This document shows positions 16,974 through 24,397 of a stretch of DNA of 39,354 nt, in pieces (within the stretch, counting starts at the first letter, position 1; every line of letters starts with the position of its first letter). Source of the stretch: Paracoccaceae bacterium (GTDB taxonomy: Bacteria > Pseudomonadota > Alphaproteobacteria > Rhodobacterales > Rhodobacteraceae). The translations under genes were made by a program, and so were the position numbers. A model generated the notes under the pieces. The model was given only the letters and a program-made list of their open reading frames with translations, did no database searches and was not told the origin of the DNA. Location: NCBI GenBank assembly GCA_028875855.1, contig JAGWVA010000036.1:1-39354 (forward strand), in the 5' to 3' direction.

Positions 16974-18137
16974 ATGACGCAAGTGACCGTGGGGATCGTG
17001 GGCCTTGGCGCGATGGGGCTGGGCATCGCGCAGGTCTTCGCCGCCTCGGGGGCGGCGGTGCGGGCCACCGATCTGTCGGCGCGGATGCGCGATCAGGCGG
17101 TGGCGGGGATCGCGGCGTCCCTCGACCGCCGGGTCGCGGCGGGGCGTCTGTCCGAGGCCGAGCGTGACGCGACGCTGGCGCGGATTGCCATCGTGGAACG
17201 GCCGGAGGATCTTGCCTCCTGCGCCATGGTGATCGAGGCGATCGTCGAGGATCTGGGCGCCAAGGCCGCGCTGTTTGCGACACTCGACGGCGTGCTCGAT
17301 CCCGGGGCGGTGCTGGCAAGCAATACCTCGTCCCTGTCGGTCGGCGCGCTGGCCGGTGCGACTGCCCATCCGGGGCGCGTGCTGGGGCTGCATTTCTTCA
17401 ACCCGGCCCCGGCGATGAAGCTGGTGGAACTGGTGGCCCATGACGGGACCGATCCGGCCGCGCTGGCGCTGGCAAGGACGCTGACCGAAGCGGCTGGCAA
17501 GACGGTGATCGCCTGTGCCGACCGGCCCGGCTTCATCGTGAACCGCTGCGCGCGCCCCTTTTACGGCGAGGCTCTGGCGCTTCTGGAAGAGGGGCGCAGC
17601 CCGGCCGAGATCGATGCCGCGATGCTGGGCGCGGGCTACCGGATGGGGCCCTTCGCGCTGATCGACCTTGTCGGCGCGGATGTGAACCTTGCCGCGACGC
17701 GCAGCCTTGCCGGGGCGATGGGTGGGCATCCCCGCTACCACGTCTTCGACGCGCTGCTGCGACAGGTCGAGAGCGGCAACCTTGGCCGCAAGACCGGCCG
17801 GGGGTTCCTGTTCCCCGACGCGCCCGGCGCCCCGCCCGCCGACGCGGCCGAGATCGTTCTGCGGATCGAGGCGACGCTGGCCAACGAGGCGGCGACACTG
17901 CTCGACGAAGGCGGCGTCACGGAAGAGGGCATCGACACGGCGCTGAAGCTGGGCCTGAACTTTCCGCGCGGCGCCTTCGAGGCGGCCCGGGCGCAGGGAT
18001 TGCCCGCGATCCTCGCGCGGCTCTGCGATCTGGAGCAGGCCGCGCCCGCGCCTCTGGCGGGCCGGTATCGGCCAAGCGACCGGCTGGTCGCGCTGGGCGA
18101 TCCTGCGCGGCGTGGGGGTCGGGTGGATCACCGATAG
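16974..18137 (+). CDS. 3-hydroxyacyl-CoA dehydrogenase
   Basis: A 387-residue NAD-dependent 3-hydroxyacyl-CoA dehydrogenase. The Rossmann motif is VGIVGLGAMGLGIAQVFA at the N-terminus, the substrate/catalytic region has ASNTSSLSV and GLHFFNPAPAMKLVE (with the catalytic His), and the C-terminal domain has PGFIVNRCARPF and a second dimerisation domain, as in PaaH/PaaC-type proteins. It would oxidise a ring-opened 3-hydroxyacyl-CoA. ATG 16974 is chosen because GGAG is 6 nt upstream; GTG 16959 in the same frame lacks a ribosome site. It is divergent from the rest of the pathway and probably shares the operator at 16910-16921. Confidence 0.9.
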   Translation: MTQVTVGIVGLGAMGLGIAQVFAASGAAVRATDLSARMRDQAVAGIAASLDRRVAAGRLSEAERDATLARIAIVERPEDLASCAMVIEAIVEDLGAKAALFATLDGVLDPGAVLASNTSSLSVGALAGATAHPGRVLGLHFFNPAPAMKLVELVAHDGTDPAALALARTLTEAAGKTVIACADRPGFIVNRCARPFYGEALALLEEGRSPAEIDAAMLGAGYRMGPFALIDLVGADVNLAATRSLAGAMGGHPRYHVFDALLRQVESGNLGRKTGRGFLFPDAPGAPPADAAEIVLRIEATLANEAATLLDEGGVTEEGIDTALKLGLNFPRGAFEAARAQGLPAILARLCDLEQAAPAPLAGRYRPSDRLVALGDPARRGGRVDHR

Positions 18138-18171
18138 GGCCGATCACGACTGAGGTCGATCACGGCGGACG

Positions 18172-18185
18172 TTGATACATATCAA
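18172..18185. promoter_or_regulatory. FNR/FnrL-type binding site
   Basis: The sequence TTGATACATATCAA matches the Crp/FNR-family consensus TTGAT-N4-ATCAA perfectly. A -10-like TGTTAT at 18205-18210 gives a start point near 18218, so the box would be centred close to -40, the class II activator position. It lies 58 nt upstream of the secreted protein gene at 18244. Related regulators (DNR/NNR) bind the same sequence. Confidence 0.65.
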
Positions 18186-18243
18186 AGGCGGAATGTAACG
18201 AATCTGTTATCGACGTCGCATGGTAACGCATCAGGAGGCTCCC

Positions 18244-19014
18244 ATGCGCCGTATCACGTTGAAGTCCAGGGGTATGATTTCTGTCGCTGCCGTTGCAGCT
18301 GCGCTCGCTCTGGCTTTCGGGCCGAGCTGGGGGCCGATGACGGGGCTCGGATCGGGCGCCGCCTTTGCCGAAGAGGGGGGCGGTCAGGCGACCGGGAAGG
18401 GCAACAAGGGCGGTCAGGGCAAGGGGAGTCAGGGCGCGCAAACCGGGCAGGGGAGCAATGCCGAAAAGGGGCAGGGTCAGGGCGGCCCGAGCGCGGACTC
18501 CGACGCCAAGGGCCCGCAGGCCGGCAATCCTTCGGGATCGGCCGGGGGCAAGCCCGTCTGGTCCAAGGAGGGCATCCCCGAGGTCGAGCTTGGCCGGCTG
18601 AACGTCGCCCGCTCGCCCTCGCACGTGCTTCAGCGCGCCTATGACGAGGCGCTGGCGAGCGTTTCGCCCGACATGGTGAAGTTCTACAACCTGACGCTCG
18701 ATCAGATGGTGGAACAGCTCTCGCTGAACTTCGACAACACCACCTATATCGACTCGCCGTTGCAGAACCTTGCCCTTCTGAAGGACACGCTTGACGGCAC
18801 CTCGGCGCTTTCGACCATGGGCGTGACGAACACGACCGCGGTGCTCGAGGCCGTGTTCCTTGGCGTCGCCTCGGACAAGACGGTGCCGATCTCGACCGAG
18901 ACAGTCATCGCGGTGACGACGATCCTTGGCACGCCGGTGACGGGGGCCGCGGCCGAGAAGCTGGCCGCGGACGCCGAGGCGATCCGCATCGCCCTTCTGG
19001 CCGGGCACGGCTGA
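18244..19014 (+). CDS. Secreted protein with G/Q/K-rich linker, unknown function
   Basis: Not recognised as a named family. A 256-residue protein with a long signal peptide (residues 1 to about 42, ending GSGAAFA), then a low-complexity Gly/Gln/Lys/Ser segment (about 43-100) rich in GQGKGS-like units, then a folded-looking C-terminal part (about 100-256) with VWSKEGIPEVELGRLNVARS and helical stretches. The start has AGGAGG 5 nt upstream; a GTG 24 nt earlier is not supported. A perfect FNR box upstream suggests induction under low oxygen. A hairpin terminator follows. It has no obvious link to the CoA pathway ending just before it. Confidence 0.8.
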   Translation: MRRITLKSRGMISVAAVAAALALAFGPSWGPMTGLGSGAAFAEEGGGQATGKGNKGGQGKGSQGAQTGQGSNAEKGQGQGGPSADSDAKGPQAGNPSGSAGGKPVWSKEGIPEVELGRLNVARSPSHVLQRAYDEALASVSPDMVKFYNLTLDQMVEQLSLNFDNTTYIDSPLQNLALLKDTLDGTSALSTMGVTNTTAVLEAVFLGVASDKTVPISTETVIAVTTILGTPVTGAAAEKLAADAEAIRIALLAGHG

Positions 19015-19033
19015 ACGGCGGCAAAGAGGCAAC

Positions 19034-19070
19034 ACCCGCTCCGGATATATGCCGGGGCGGGTATGATTTT
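19034..19070 (+). terminator. Rho-independent terminator after the FNR-box gene
   Basis: An 11-bp stem (19034-19044 with 19052-19062, one G-T pair, 7-nt ATATATG loop) is followed by ATGATTTT. It starts about 20 nt after the TGA of the secreted protein gene. Confidence 0.65.
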
Positions 19071-19169
19071 GTCGCAAAAAGTGAATTTTCGCAGGACACT
19101 CGCCGTCACGAACATGTCTGAACGGCACCTTTGGCCGGACCTCTGCGGTTGAAGGAAGGAGAGGCAGCA

Positions 19170-19958
19170 ATGAAATCATCGGCTCTGGTTCCCGTGGCGC
19201 TTGCCCTTGCGGTCGCGGCGGGCAGTCCTTGCGTGGCGCGTGCGCAAGGCTCGGACGGACTTCTGGGTCTTGGGCGCGCAAGCGTGACCTATGGCCCCTA
19301 TGTGCGCGGGGAACTGGGCGGCGCCTTCTTCTCGCCCTCGGACGCCTACTGGCTGCCGCCGGGCTATCCCTCCGACCCGCGGATCGATTTCAACCTGTCG
19401 GGCAAGACCGCGGGCTTTGGCAGCCTGAACGTGGGCTATGACTGGATGAACGGCTTCCGGGCGGATGTCGGGCTTCTGGCGACCGGCTCGTCAAGCGTGA
19501 CGGGGCCGCACACGACGGCAGGGCTTCATGCCGACATCACGTCGGCCAGCGTCTCCACCACCGCGGTGATGGCGAGCGTCTTCTATTCGCCGCTGGAACA
19601 GCAGGGCATCAACGCGCGGCTTCAGCCGTTTCTCGTGGCAGGCGTGGGCCTTGCGAACAACTCGGTCAGCGACTGGACGCGGACCAACACGGCCGTAACC
19701 CCCGTCAACCGGACCTTTTCGGGCGCGACGCATACCGATCTTGCGCTGTCCGTCGGCGTGGGCGTGTCCTACCAGCTGACCGCGCCGGGGGTCCGGCCGA
19801 TGATGCTTGAACTGGCCTATCGCTACTACAGTTTCGGTTCGGCCGAGGGTGGGTTCACGCCGCAGCAGGGGGCGTCGCTGCCAAAGCAGCCGCTTACCTT
19901 CCGCAACAACATGGGCGTCGTCTCGCTTAGCCTGCGCATTCCGCTAAACCGCCTTTGA
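19170..19958 (+). CDS. Outer-membrane beta-barrel protein
   Basis: A 262-residue protein with a signal peptide (cleavage near residue 25, CVARAQ) and alternating amphipathic strands typical of small OmpA/Opa-like barrels: PYVRGELGGAFF, LNVGYDWMNGFRADVGLL, LQPFLVAGVGLANNSVSDW, SVGVGVSYQLTA, MLELAYRYYSFGSAEGG. It ends in VSLSLRIPLNRL, a barrel-type last strand although the final residue is Leu rather than Phe. AAGGAGA lies 8 nt before the start. Its role is unknown; such proteins act as surface anchors, adhesins or porin-like proteins. It stands alone between terminators. Confidence 0.82.
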   Translation: MKSSALVPVALALAVAAGSPCVARAQGSDGLLGLGRASVTYGPYVRGELGGAFFSPSDAYWLPPGYPSDPRIDFNLSGKTAGFGSLNVGYDWMNGFRADVGLLATGSSSVTGPHTTAGLHADITSASVSTTAVMASVFYSPLEQQGINARLQPFLVAGVGLANNSVSDWTRTNTAVTPVNRTFSGATHTDLALSVGVGVSYQLTAPGVRPMMLELAYRYYSFGSAEGGFTPQQGASLPKQPLTFRNNMGVVSLSLRIPLNRL

Positions 19959-19966
19959 GGGCGTCG

Positions 19967-19990
19967 CCCGCGGCGTCTGCGCGCCGCGGG
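19967..19990. terminator. Bidirectional hairpin between convergent genes
   Basis: A perfect 9-bp GC stem (CCCGCGGCG at 19967-19975, complement at 19982-19990, 6-nt loop) lies between the barrel gene stop and the convergent lipoprotein gene stop. No T tract; termination is inferred from its position. Confidence 0.5.
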
Positions 19991-20002
19991 AACGACCCGC
20001 GC

Positions 20003-20458
20003 TCACGGCGCGAGGTAGGTCGATGTCCCCTCGGTCACCACGCGGATGCGCATGCCGACGCGGAAGGTGTTCGAGGCCTGGATCACGGTGATCGACCCGC
20101 CGTTGTCCAGCCGCACCGTCCAGGCCTGCGAGGCGTAGGTCCGGGTCTGGGTGGCGAGATTGCTGCCGATCATCGCGCCCGTCACGGCCCCGGCCCCGGT
20201 CAACAGGTCGCGGCCCGTGCCGCCCCCGAACTGGTTGCCGATGATCGCGCCGGCAAGGCCGCCGACGACGGCGCCGGCGATCCGGTCCCCGTCCGAGGTG
20301 TGCTGCATGGTGACGGGCCGAACCGCCACGATGGTGCCGTAGGTGATGTTGGACACGGCCGCCGGTGCGGCATAGCCCGGCTCTGCCATCTGGCCCGGCG
20401 GCGTGCATCCGCTCAGGGCGGCCACGATCAGAGGCAGAAGAAATGCATGGAGTTTCAT
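20003..20458 (-). CDS. Glycine-zipper outer-membrane lipoprotein (SlyB/PcP-like)
   Basis: A 151-residue lipoprotein. The lipobox is AALSGC with the acylated Cys at about residue 18. The centre has a glycine-zipper pair (AGAVVGGLAGAIIGNQFGGG and the following GAGAVTGAMIGSN), as in the Rick_17kDa_Anti/SlyB family, then a short beta-rich tail (TVRLDNGGSITVIQ, VGMRIRVV). Such proteins sit in the periplasmic face of the outer membrane and are linked to envelope integrity and stress. It is preceded by a strong hairpin that separates it from the upstream small gene. Confidence 0.87.
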   Translation of the reverse strand: MKLHAFLLPLIVAALSGCTPPGQMAEPGYAAPAAVSNITYGTIVAVRPVTMQHTSDGDRIAGAVVGGLAGAIIGNQFGGGTGRDLLTGAGAVTGAMIGSNLATQTRTYASQAWTVRLDNGGSITVIQASNTFRVGMRIRVVTEGTSTYLAP

Positions 20459-20479
20459 TCGGAAAACTTCCCTGGTCTG

Positions 20480-20520
20480 GGCGGGTGGCGCAGGCCCGAG
20501 GCCTTGAGGCGCCACCCGCC
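20480..20520 (-). terminator. Terminator hairpin after the D/Q/R-rich protein gene
   Basis: A perfect 12-bp stem (GGCGGGTGGCGC at 20480-20491, complement at 20509-20520, 17-nt loop) begins 6 nt after the stop of the minus-strand gene at 20527. The minus strand beyond it contains GTTTTCC. It probably terminates that gene before the lipoprotein gene. Confidence 0.55.
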
Positions 20521-20526
20521 GTTCAA

Positions 20527-20895
20527 TCAATGCGTTGACGGATCGCGCGTGCGGTCCTGATCCTGCAATTTGAGCTGGTCGGGGTCTTGCAGCCGGATGC
20601 GGTCCTGCGTCCGCAACTGGTCCTGATCCAGCAGGTAGAGACGGTCGCGGGTGCGGTCGCGCAGCGGGTTCAAGCTGTCCCACAGCAACTGGCCGGTCTG
20701 GGCATCATAGACCAGTTGGCGCACCTGATCGCCCTCGTGGGCATAGACATGGATGCGATTTCGGACCTGGTACATTTCGATGTTCGTATAGCCCTGCTGA
20801 TGAAGCGCGCGATACATCGGCGTCGGATCGGGCAGCGCAAAGGCGGCGGTGGCGGTGACGAGAAGGGATGCGAAGGCAATGGGCAGGAGTTTCAT
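20527..20895 (-). CDS. Small secreted protein with D/Q/R-rich repetitive tail
   Basis: A 122-residue protein, not assigned to a family with confidence. Signal peptide residues 1-20 (ending TAAFA). Residues 25-80 (MYRALHQQGYTNIEMYQVRN, then HVYAHEGDQVRQLVYDAQTG) resemble a small PepSY-like domain. Residues about 80-122 are a low-complexity tail of repeated R-x-Q-D, D-Q-L and T-R-D units (for example LYLLDQDQLRTQDRIRLQD). GGAG lies 6 nt before the start. It lies just downstream of the two-component system on the same strand, in a position where PepSY-type proteins are often partner genes. Confidence 0.72.
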   Translation of the reverse strand: MKLLPIAFASLLVTATAAFALPDPTPMYRALHQQGYTNIEMYQVRNRIHVYAHEGDQVRQLVYDAQTGQLLWDSLNPLRDRTRDRLYLLDQDQLRTQDRIRLQDPDQLKLQDQDRTRDPSTH

Positions 20896-21123
20896 GATGG
20901 GCTCCGATAAGTGTTCAGGACGTTCAGGCTCCGGAAATTCGCGCATCCTGTCGCTACATCCCTGAGCGGGCCCGTTCGATGACGACACGCAACGCAGGGT
21001 GGATTTCCACGGAAACCGGGGCATTTGGGTGGGAATGTGCCGATCCGCTGGCCGCGGCGCGCGGTCTTTCGCCCAGATCGGCGCCCGATGTGCCGCCCTG
21101 CCTGCGCGTCGTGCGGGGCGGGG

Positions 21124-22467
21124 TCAGGCCCGCGTCAGGCGCACGACCGCTTCGAAGCCGTCCGGCCATCCCGGCGCGGGCGAGCGCAGGCTCAGGTCGC
21201 TGCCGATGCCAAGGGCGATGGCCTTGGCGATGGACAGGCCCAGCCCGCTGCCCTGCGATTGCGCCCCGGCCCGCTCGAACGGGGCGGTGAGGGTTGCAAG
21301 CTTCTCCTCGGGCACGATCGGGCCCGCGTTCCTGACGCTCAGCACCCCGGCCGACGACAGCGCGGCCTCGGCCGGTCTGTCCTGCGATCCGTGGCGCAGG
21401 GCATTTTCGATCAGGTTGCGCGCAAGGATCGCAAAGGCATCGGGATCGATGTCCGACATCACCGGGCTGTCGGGAAGCGTCACGGCAAGCCGGGCCTCTC
21501 CCGCGTCGCGGCGGAAATCCTCGGCCACCATCTTCAGGATCGGGCGAATGTCCGCCGCCTCCTGCCGCCGCAGACGGCCGCCCTCGGCCCGGGCGAGTTG
21601 CATGAGCTTTTCCGAAAGCCGGGCGAGGCGCTTCAGGCTCGCCTCGATCTCGGCGGTCCGGCGCGCCGCGCCGCTGTCCGGCGTCTCTGCCGCCCGCGCT
21701 TCGGCCGACAGCCGTTGCACCTGCGCCAGCGCCGCCGCCAGCGGCGTGCGCAACTCATGCGCCGCATTGGCGGTGAAGCTGCGCTCGGCCTCGAGCGTGC
21801 GGCGCAGGCGGCCGATCAGGCCGTTCACGGCGACCGCGACGGGGGCGATCTCGGCGGGCACGTCCTCGGCAGGGATCGCGGAGAGATCGCCCGCCCCGCG
21901 CGTGGCGATCGTCGCACCGAAGCCCGCCACGGGACGCAGGGTGATCCGCACGAGAAACCAGATCCCAAGGAAGCTGAGCGGGATCAGGACCAGCAGCGGC
22001 ACCGCCAGTTGCAGCCAGACCTTGCGTTCCGCCTCCGCCCGGTAACTCAGCGGTTCGGCCACGGCGATCGTCAGGCTGCCCTGCAAGGCCGCGTCATAGT
22101 AAAGCCGGTGTGTCGCGGTCTGCCGGAAGCCGATCCCCGGGAACGGCGGAAACTTCGCCGGGTCCGCATTGTGCGAGGTCATCATCACCCGCCCGCGATT
22201 GTCGCGCACCACATAGGTCAGCAGCTCGTCATGCGGCCGCAGGGGCGCGATGCGGCGGTTCAGCCCCTCGTCCTCGCGGCCCACGATGTCGAGCACGGCG
22301 AGCGGAAGAATCCGCTGGGCGGCCTCTTGCAGCGAACTGTCGAAGACCTTGTCGATCCGCCGGTTCACCACCTCGGCCGTAAGGGCCGCCGTGACGATCC
22401 ACAGGACTGCCACGCCAAGGCCCGCGAACAGCGACAGCCGCGCCTGAAGCGAACGCGGGCCCCTCAT
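21124..22467 (-). CDS. Sensor histidine kinase (QseC/PmrB-like)
   Basis: A 447-residue membrane kinase. Transmembrane helix 1 is at about 10-30 and helix 2 at about 150-173, with a periplasmic sensor of about 120 residues between them. The HisKA box is ERSFTANAAHELRTPLAA with phospho-acceptor His237; the N box is NLIENALRHGS and the G box GSGLGLSIAKAI. The family usually controls envelope modification or responds to cations and redox-linked signals. The start overlaps the response-regulator stop by ATGA, so both are made together. The signal is not readable from the sequence. Confidence 0.93.
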   Translation of the reverse strand: MRGPRSLQARLSLFAGLGVAVLWIVTAALTAEVVNRRIDKVFDSSLQEAAQRILPLAVLDIVGREDEGLNRRIAPLRPHDELLTYVVRDNRGRVMMTSHNADPAKFPPFPGIGFRQTATHRLYYDAALQGSLTIAVAEPLSYRAEAERKVWLQLAVPLLVLIPLSFLGIWFLVRITLRPVAGFGATIATRGAGDLSAIPAEDVPAEIAPVAVAVNGLIGRLRRTLEAERSFTANAAHELRTPLAAALAQVQRLSAEARAAETPDSGAARRTAEIEASLKRLARLSEKLMQLARAEGGRLRRQEAADIRPILKMVAEDFRRDAGEARLAVTLPDSPVMSDIDPDAFAILARNLIENALRHGSQDRPAEAALSSAGVLSVRNAGPIVPEEKLATLTAPFERAGAQSQGSGLGLSIAKAIALGIGSDLSLRSPAPGWPDGFEAVVRLTRA

Positions 22468-23126
22468 CCGCCGGGCCCCAGCCGGTAGCCCAGCCCGCGG
22501 ACGGTTTCGATCGCGCCCGGCCCCAGCTTCTTGCGCAGGCGGCTGACATGCACCTCGATCGTGTTGCTTTCGATTTCGGTGTCGAAGGAATACAGGCGGT
22601 CTTCCAGTTGCGGCTTGGACAGAAGCTGGCCGGGGCGCTGGACGAAGGCTTCGAACAGGGCCCATTCCCGTGCCGTCAGCACCACCGGCTGGCCCCCCCG
22701 CGTGACCTGCCGCGCGGCAAGGTCAACGGCCAGATCGCCGATGGAGACAAGCGGGTTGGGGTTGCCGGAATAGCGCCGCGCCACCGCGTTCAGCCGGGCG
22801 GAAAGCTCGCTCAGGTCGAAGGGCTTCACGACGTAATCGTCGGCGCCTGCGTTCAGGCCCTCGATGCGGTCGCTGATCTGGTCCATCGCGGTCAGGATGA
22901 TGACGGGGGTGACGTCGCCCGACTGGCGCAGCGCGCGCAGGAAGGGGATGCCCCGTCCATCCGGCAGCATCAGGTCGAGCAGGACCAGATCGTAGGCTGT
23001 CGCGCGCAGGCAGTCGCGGGCGCTGTCGAGCCGGGTCACCCAGTCGGCCGAATGCCCGTCGGCCGCGATGTGGTCGCGCACCGCCGCCCCGAGCGCCGTG
23101 TCGTCCTCGATCAGCAGAACACGCAT
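22464..23126 (-). CDS. OmpR-family response regulator (QseB/PmrA-like)
   Basis: A 220-residue regulator. The receiver domain (1 to about 115) has the acidic pair Asp8/Asp9 region, phospho-acceptor Asp51 in LVLLDLMLPDG, Thr79 in ILTAMD and Lys101 in VVKPFDL. The C-terminal winged helix (about 125-218) has VLTAREWALFEAFVQRPGQL and a recognition helix with ESNTIEVHVSRLRKKLG. It is first in the kinase operon and divergent from PepSY, cytochrome b561 and DUF2271 genes, which are likely targets along with itself. AGG lies 4 nt upstream of ATG. Confidence 0.94.
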   Translation of the reverse strand: MRVLLIEDDTALGAAVRDHIAADGHSADWVTRLDSARDCLRATAYDLVLLDLMLPDGRGIPFLRALRQSGDVTPVIILTAMDQISDRIEGLNAGADDYVVKPFDLSELSARLNAVARRYSGNPNPLVSIGDLAVDLAARQVTRGGQPVVLTAREWALFEAFVQRPGQLLSKPQLEDRLYSFDTEIESNTIEVHVSRLRKKLGPGAIETVRGLGYRLGPGG

Positions 23127-23177
23127 CTTGCCTATCCCTCGTCGCCCGACCTTCTGCCCGGCGCAGCTTACGGGAAG

Positions 23178-23204
23178 CTGAAGCGCTTTCTGCGCCCGCT
23201 TCAG
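23178..23204. promoter_or_regulatory. Inverted repeat in the divergent two-component/PepSY promoter region
   Basis: CTGAAGCG (23178-23185) and CGCTTCAG (23197-23204) form a perfect 8-bp inverted repeat with an 11-nt spacer, in the 138-nt region between the response-regulator and PepSY genes. It is a candidate binding site for the OmpR-family regulator, which usually prefers direct repeats, so another regulator is possible. Confidence 0.4.
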
Positions 23205-23264
23205 GTCCACGTCAGCCTTCGTCCCCATAAGAGACCGAAGACAGACGCAGCGGTAGAGGCAAAG

Positions 23265-23672
23265 ATGAGACGAACGACGATCATGGTCACTCTGTTGGCC
23301 GGTGCGGGCCTCGCGGGCGCCGCGATGGCCGAGGAAGACGGCTGCCGCGCGCCGATGGCGAACTGGCAGCCACGCGCGGCGGTCGAGTCGATGGCCGAGG
23401 CGCAGGGCTGGACCGACCGCAACATTCGCGCCGAGGGCGGATGCTATGCAATCCGCGCCCGCGATGCGGAGGGCCACCGGATGAAGGCGCGGGTCGATCC
23501 GGCCACGCTCCGGCTGGTCGGGATGGAGCATGAGGGCGACGACCACGAGGCCGGCGAGGATGACGAGGACGACGGCGGCGCCCGCGGTCCGAAGGCCGCG
23601 CCCGCCGGAACGGTTGCACCGCCCGGCAACGGGCTCTTTCGCAAGGGCGGCGCGGGGGTGATCGTGAAATGA
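23265..23672 (+). CDS. Secreted PepSY-domain protein
   Basis: A 135-residue protein with signal peptide (ending GAAMA, residue 22). The PepSY-like domain spans about 30-88: SMAEAQGWTDRNIRAEGGCY followed by AIRARDAEGHRMKARVDPAT and LRLVGME. An acidic His/Asp/Glu stretch follows (about 89-105, DDHEAGEDDEDDGG), then a Pro/Ala-rich tail. Two cysteines (Cys27 and one near 60) may form a disulfide. It is coupled by ATGA to the cytochrome b561 gene. Genes of this type are often controlled by a neighbouring QseBC-like system; the domain's ligand is unknown. Confidence 0.85.
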   Translation: MRRTTIMVTLLAGAGLAGAAMAEEDGCRAPMANWQPRAAVESMAEAQGWTDRNIRAEGGCYAIRARDAEGHRMKARVDPATLRLVGMEHEGDDHEAGEDDEDDGGARGPKAAPAGTVAPPGNGLFRKGGAGVIVK

Positions 23673-24283
23673 CGATCCGTGTCTGGGACCCGGCGCTGCG
23701 GCTGTTTCACTGGGCTCTGGTCGGGGCTTTCGCGCTGGCCTGGCTCACCTCCGAAGAGGGCCGCAGCCTGCACGAGACGGCCGGCTACGTCGTCGCGGGG
23801 CTGATCGGCTTCCGGCTGGTCTGGGGCCTTGTCGGGCCGCGCTATGCGCGCTTTGCCCAATTCGTCCCGGGGCCGGGTCGGCTCTTGTCCTATGCGGGCG
23901 ACATGCTGAAGGGCCGCGAAAGGCGCTATGTCGGGCACAACCCGGCGGGGGCCGCGATGATCGTGGCGCTGCTTCTGAGCCTTTCCGGCACGGCCCTGAC
24001 CGGCTGGCTGAGCGCCGAACCCGCCCGCATGGCCTATCTGCCCTCTGCCCCGGCGCTGGTTTCCGTGGCGCGGGCCGATGAGGCGGGCGGCTACGGCGAA
24101 GGCGGCGAGGGCAGCGAAGGCGGGCTCAAGGACCTGCACGGCGCCTTGGCGAACCTGACCCTGCTGCTGGTCGGGCTGCATGTGGCGGGGGTCGCCCTGT
24201 CCAGCCTGCGCCACCGCGAGAACCTTGCCCGCGCGATGGTCACCGGACGCAAGCGCGCCCCCGAAGGCGACGACATCGCCTGA
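23669..24283 (+). CDS. Cytochrome b561-family membrane protein
   Basis: A 204-residue membrane protein with four main hydrophobic helices. Conserved histidines that can ligate two b hemes are visible in RLFHWALVG (His14), SLHETAGYVV (His36), LKDLHGALAN and VGLHVAGVALS. A Gly/Glu-rich loop (about 138-152) lies before the third heme region. It would move electrons between quinol or NADH-linked donors and a periplasmic partner. It overlaps the PepSY gene by four bases and is followed by tandem hairpins, so the DUF2271 gene may be transcribed separately. Confidence 0.88.
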   Translation: MTIRVWDPALRLFHWALVGAFALAWLTSEEGRSLHETAGYVVAGLIGFRLVWGLVGPRYARFAQFVPGPGRLLSYAGDMLKGRERRYVGHNPAGAAMIVALLLSLSGTALTGWLSAEPARMAYLPSAPALVSVARADEAGGYGEGGEGSEGGLKDLHGALANLTLLLVGLHVAGVALSSLRHRENLARAMVTGRKRAPEGDDIA

Positions 24284-24293
24284 TCTCCCCCAG

Positions 24294-24322
24294 GTCGCGG
24301 GCCTTCTCCGTTCGCCCGCGAC
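24294..24322 (+). terminator. First of two tandem hairpins after cytochrome b561
   Basis: A perfect 9-bp stem, GTCGCGGGC at 24294-24302 with its complement at 24314-24322 and an 11-nt loop, 10 nt after the TGA. It is immediately followed by the stronger hairpin with T tract. Confidence 0.45.
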
Positions 24323-24323
24323 C

Positions 24324-24360
24324 GGCCCCGCCACACGCGTCCCGTGGCGGGGCCCCTTTT
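24324..24360 (+). terminator. Rho-independent terminator after cytochrome b561
   Basis: A perfect 11-bp stem (GGCCCCGCCAC at 24324-24334, complement at 24344-24354) followed by CCTTTT. This is the clearest intrinsic terminator in the window and separates cytochrome b561 from the DUF2271 gene 38 nt downstream, perhaps allowing partial read-through. Confidence 0.75.
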
Positions 24361-24397
24361 CACACAGGCGCGCGGCGCCGCGACGAAGGACCCGACG

